Assembly: GCF_023509525.1 (NCBI RefSeq)
Contig: NZ_JAKNCJ010000002.1
Span: 62,001-126,000 of the forward strand
DNA: 64,000 bases
DNA from: Brachybacterium equifaecis
Lineage (GTDB): Bacteria; Actinomycetota; Actinomycetes; Actinomycetales; Dermabacteraceae
Direction: 5' to 3'
In this document: one piece after another, positions 62,049 to 64,000 of the stretch
Numbering within the stretch: position 1 is the stretch's first letter
Layout of the letters: each line of letters begins with the position of its first letter
Notes under the pieces: generated by a model
What the model was told of the DNA's origin: nothing
The model's database searches: none
The model's input: only the letters and a program-made list of their open reading frames with translations
Position numbers and translations under genes: made by a program

Positions 62049-63326
62049 GTGAAGATCCTCCTCATCGGCAACGGGGGCCGCGAGCACGCCATCGCCCGCC
62101 GCCTCGCCCGCGACACCGCCGCCCACGACCTGCACGCAGCACCCGGCAATCCCGGGATCGCGCAGCTGGCCGACTGCCACGACGTGCCGCTCACCGACAT
62201 CCCCGCCCTCACGGCCCTCGCTGCGGAGCTCGCGGTCGATCTCGTCGTCGTCGGCCCCGAGGCGCCGCTCGTCGCGGGCCTCGCGGACTCCCTGCGCGAG
62301 CGCGGGATCGCGGTCTTCGGCCCCTCGGCCGCGGCCGCGCGCCTGGAGGGCTCGAAGTCCTGGGCGAAGGAGATCATGCGCGAGGCGGGCGTGCCGACGG
62401 CCGCCTCCGTGACCGTCAGCGAGGCGGAGGGCCTCGCGGCGGGCCTGGATCGCGTGAACCCCCTGCGCGACGTCCCCTTCGTGGTGAAGGCCGACGGCCT
62501 CGCCGCAGGCAAGGGCGTGGTCGTCACCTCCGACGTCGACGAGGCTCTCGCGCACGGCCGGTCCGTGATCGAGGCGGGCGGGGGCGTGGTCCTCGAGGAG
62601 TACCTCGACGGCCCCGAGGTCTCCCTGTTCTGCGTGTGCGACGGCGAGCGCGCCGTCCCGCTCGCCCCCGCTCAGGACTTCAAGCGCGCCTTCGAGCACG
62701 ACGAGGGCCCGAACACCGGCGGCATGGGCGCCTACTCCCCGCTCCCCTGGGCCCACCCCGCACTCGCGTCCGAGGTCGTGCGCACCGTCGCCCAGCCGAC
62801 GCTGGACGCGATGCGCGCCCAGGGCACCCCGTTCGTCGGCGTGCTGTTCTGCGGTCTCGCGCTCACCGCGCAGGGCGTGCGCGTGATCGAGTTCAACGCG
62901 CGCTTCGGGGACCCCGAGACGCAGGTCGTGCTGGAGCGGCTCGAGGGCGAGCTCGGCGATCTGCTGCTGGCGGCGGCGACTCAGGGCCTCGCGGATGCCG
63001 CCGCGCCGACGTGGTCTGCGGACTCCGCGGTCGCGATCGTGCTCGCCGCCGAGGGGTACCCCGCCTCGGCCCGCACGGGTGATGCGATCACCGGCATCGA
63101 GGCCGCAGAGCGCGAGGGGGCGCGCGTGCTGCAGGCTGGAACCGCGCTGGACGGCGGCACCCTTGTGAGCGCGGGCGGCCGAGTGCTCGCGGTCGTCGGC
63201 CGGGGCGGCTCTCTCGCGGCGGCGCGCGAGCAGGCACTCACGGGCATCGCGCAGATCGGACTGGAAGGCGCCCGGTTCCGCACGGACATCGCCCAGCGCG
63301 CCGCGGAGCAGGAGGCCACCGCATGA
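62049..63326 (+). CDS. purD: Phosphoribosylamine-glycine ligase
   Basis: 425 residues from GTG 62049 (VKILLIGNGGREHAI). The ATP-grasp domain includes VVKADGLAAGKGVVV, GPNTGGMGAYSP and EFNARFGDPETQVVL. It joins glycine to phosphoribosylamine, step 2 of purine synthesis. It overlaps purC by four bases. Confidence 0.97.
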   Translation: MKILLIGNGGREHAIARRLARDTAAHDLHAAPGNPGIAQLADCHDVPLTDIPALTALAAELAVDLVVVGPEAPLVAGLADSLRERGIAVFGPSAAAARLEGSKSWAKEIMREAGVPTAASVTVSEAEGLAAGLDRVNPLRDVPFVVKADGLAAGKGVVVTSDVDEALAHGRSVIEAGGGVVLEEYLDGPEVSLFCVCDGERAVPLAPAQDFKRAFEHDEGPNTGGMGAYSPLPWAHPALASEVVRTVAQPTLDAMRAQGTPFVGVLFCGLALTAQGVRVIEFNARFGDPETQVVLERLEGELGDLLLAAATQGLADAAAPTWSADSAVAIVLAAEGYPASARTGDAITGIEAAEREGARVLQAGTALDGGTLVSAGGRVLAVVGRGGSLAAAREQALTGIAQIGLEGARFRTDIAQRAAEQEATA

Positions 63327-64000
63327 GCGCCGGCGCACCTCTCATCACCGCCCCGGACCTCGAGGGCTGGGACCACGCGATCACCGGCAAGGTGCGCGAC
63401 CTCTACGTCCCCGCGGGCGAGGACCTCGCGAGCGCGACCGAGGTGCTCGTGCTCGCGACCGACCGCATCAGCGCGTACGACGCGGCGCTGAGCCCCGGCA
63501 TCCCGGACAAGGGCCGGCTGCTCACGGGCATCTCGCTGTTCTGGTTCGAGCAGCTCGCGGACATCGTCCCGAACCATGTGCTCTCCGCGACCGACGTCCC
63601 GGACGCCGTGCGCGGGCGGGCACTGCGGTGCCGGGGCCTGGACATGGTGCCGCTGGAGTGCATCGTGCGCGGGTATCTCACGGGCTCGGGCCTCGCCGAC
63701 TACACGCGCACCGGATCCGTGGGCGGGCACGCGCTGCCGGCCGGGCTGACGGAGGCCTCCCGCCTTCCGCGCCCGCTCTTCACCCCGTCGACGAAGGCGG
63801 AGCAGGGAGAGCACGACGAGAACATCACCGTCGAGCAGGCGCGCGAGCAGCTCGGATCGGAGCTGGTGGACGAGCTCGACCGCCTCACGCGCGCCGTGTA
63901 CATCCGCGCGCAGGAGATCGCCGCCGAGCGCGGGATCATCATCGCCGACACCAAGCTCGAGTTCGGCTTCTCCCGCGAGGGAGGTGCGCTCACCCTCGGG
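63323..64000 (+). CDS. purC: SAICAR synthetase, 5' part
   Basis: The first 226 residues are visible; the gene runs past the window. GKVRDLYVPAGED, DRISAYDAALSPGIPDKGRLLT, LECIVRGYLTGSGL and GIIIADTKLEFGF are family motifs. It ligates aspartate to CAIR. ATG 63323 overlaps the purD stop. Confidence 0.95.
   Translation, partial: MSAGAPLITAPDLEGWDHAITGKVRDLYVPAGEDLASATEVLVLATDRISAYDAALSPGIPDKGRLLTGISLFWFEQLADIVPNHVLSATDVPDAVRGRALRCRGLDMVPLECIVRGYLTGSGLADYTRTGSVGGHALPAGLTEASRLPRPLFTPSTKAEQGEHDENITVEQAREQLGSELVDELDRLTRAVYIRAQEIAAERGIIIADTKLEFGFSREGGALTLG

Overview
The window is high-G+C actinobacterial chromosome. Mycothiol S-conjugate amidase (mca), DUF4245 and DUF4307 proteins, GTG starts, ATGA-coupled operons and the cluster glmS-acpS-nnr-alr-tsaE-tsaB-rimI point to Micrococcales. 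A Brachybacterium-like member of the Dermabacteraceae is my best guess, made from protein style only. No tRNA, rRNA, CRISPR array or replication origin was recognised.

Layout. 1-10.8 kb is a mixed metabolic and accessory zone: an LtrA-like gene with an in-frame amber, an exported protein, trhO, a homocysteine methyltransferase fused to an ABM domain, an amino acid permease, a YeiH-type exporter, a SUKH protein, a PIG-L deacetylase and a DUF6998/hydrolase/DUF1801 operon. A HepT-MntA toxin-antitoxin pair lies at 11.0-11.6 kb. From 11.70 to 26.25 kb lies a variable region interpreted here as a tandem array of integrated cassettes. Its boundaries are five direct copies of the last codons of the conserved GTPase gene ychF, all on the minus strand and encoding VEFRFNV-stop with different synonymous codons. 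The rightmost copy is the real ychF 3' end. The leftmost is followed by the N-terminal fragment of a serine recombinase. Between the copies lie (1) TetR and oleate hydratase, decayed OLD-like and DinB genes, and an LtrA gene split by an intact IS1380-family element; (2) HigB-HigA and a P-loop kinase; (3) TetR and an EamA exporter; (4) one 1273-residue protein with a possible nuclease-like N-terminus and a helical-repeat body, a candidate defence gene.

From 26.2 kb onward the content is ordinary core genome: ychF, rmuC, xseA-xseB, a PfkB kinase, fumC with a three-gene tail of unknown function, uppS, a hemolysin III protein, mca, greA, an ABC exporter, the glmS-to-rimI operon, coaA, glmM, a SWIM/SNF2 helicase, rplM-rpsI with a long leader, truA, purD and the start of purC. 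The exception is a PIN-PhoH gene whose Walker A lysine codon is replaced by TAG.

Functional groups: cell-wall precursors (glmS, glmM, alr, uppS), cofactors (coaA, acpS, nnr), t6A modification (tsaB, tsaE) and purine synthesis (purD, purC). Strong hairpin terminators separate several converging units. All names come from reading motifs by eye; no database search was possible.
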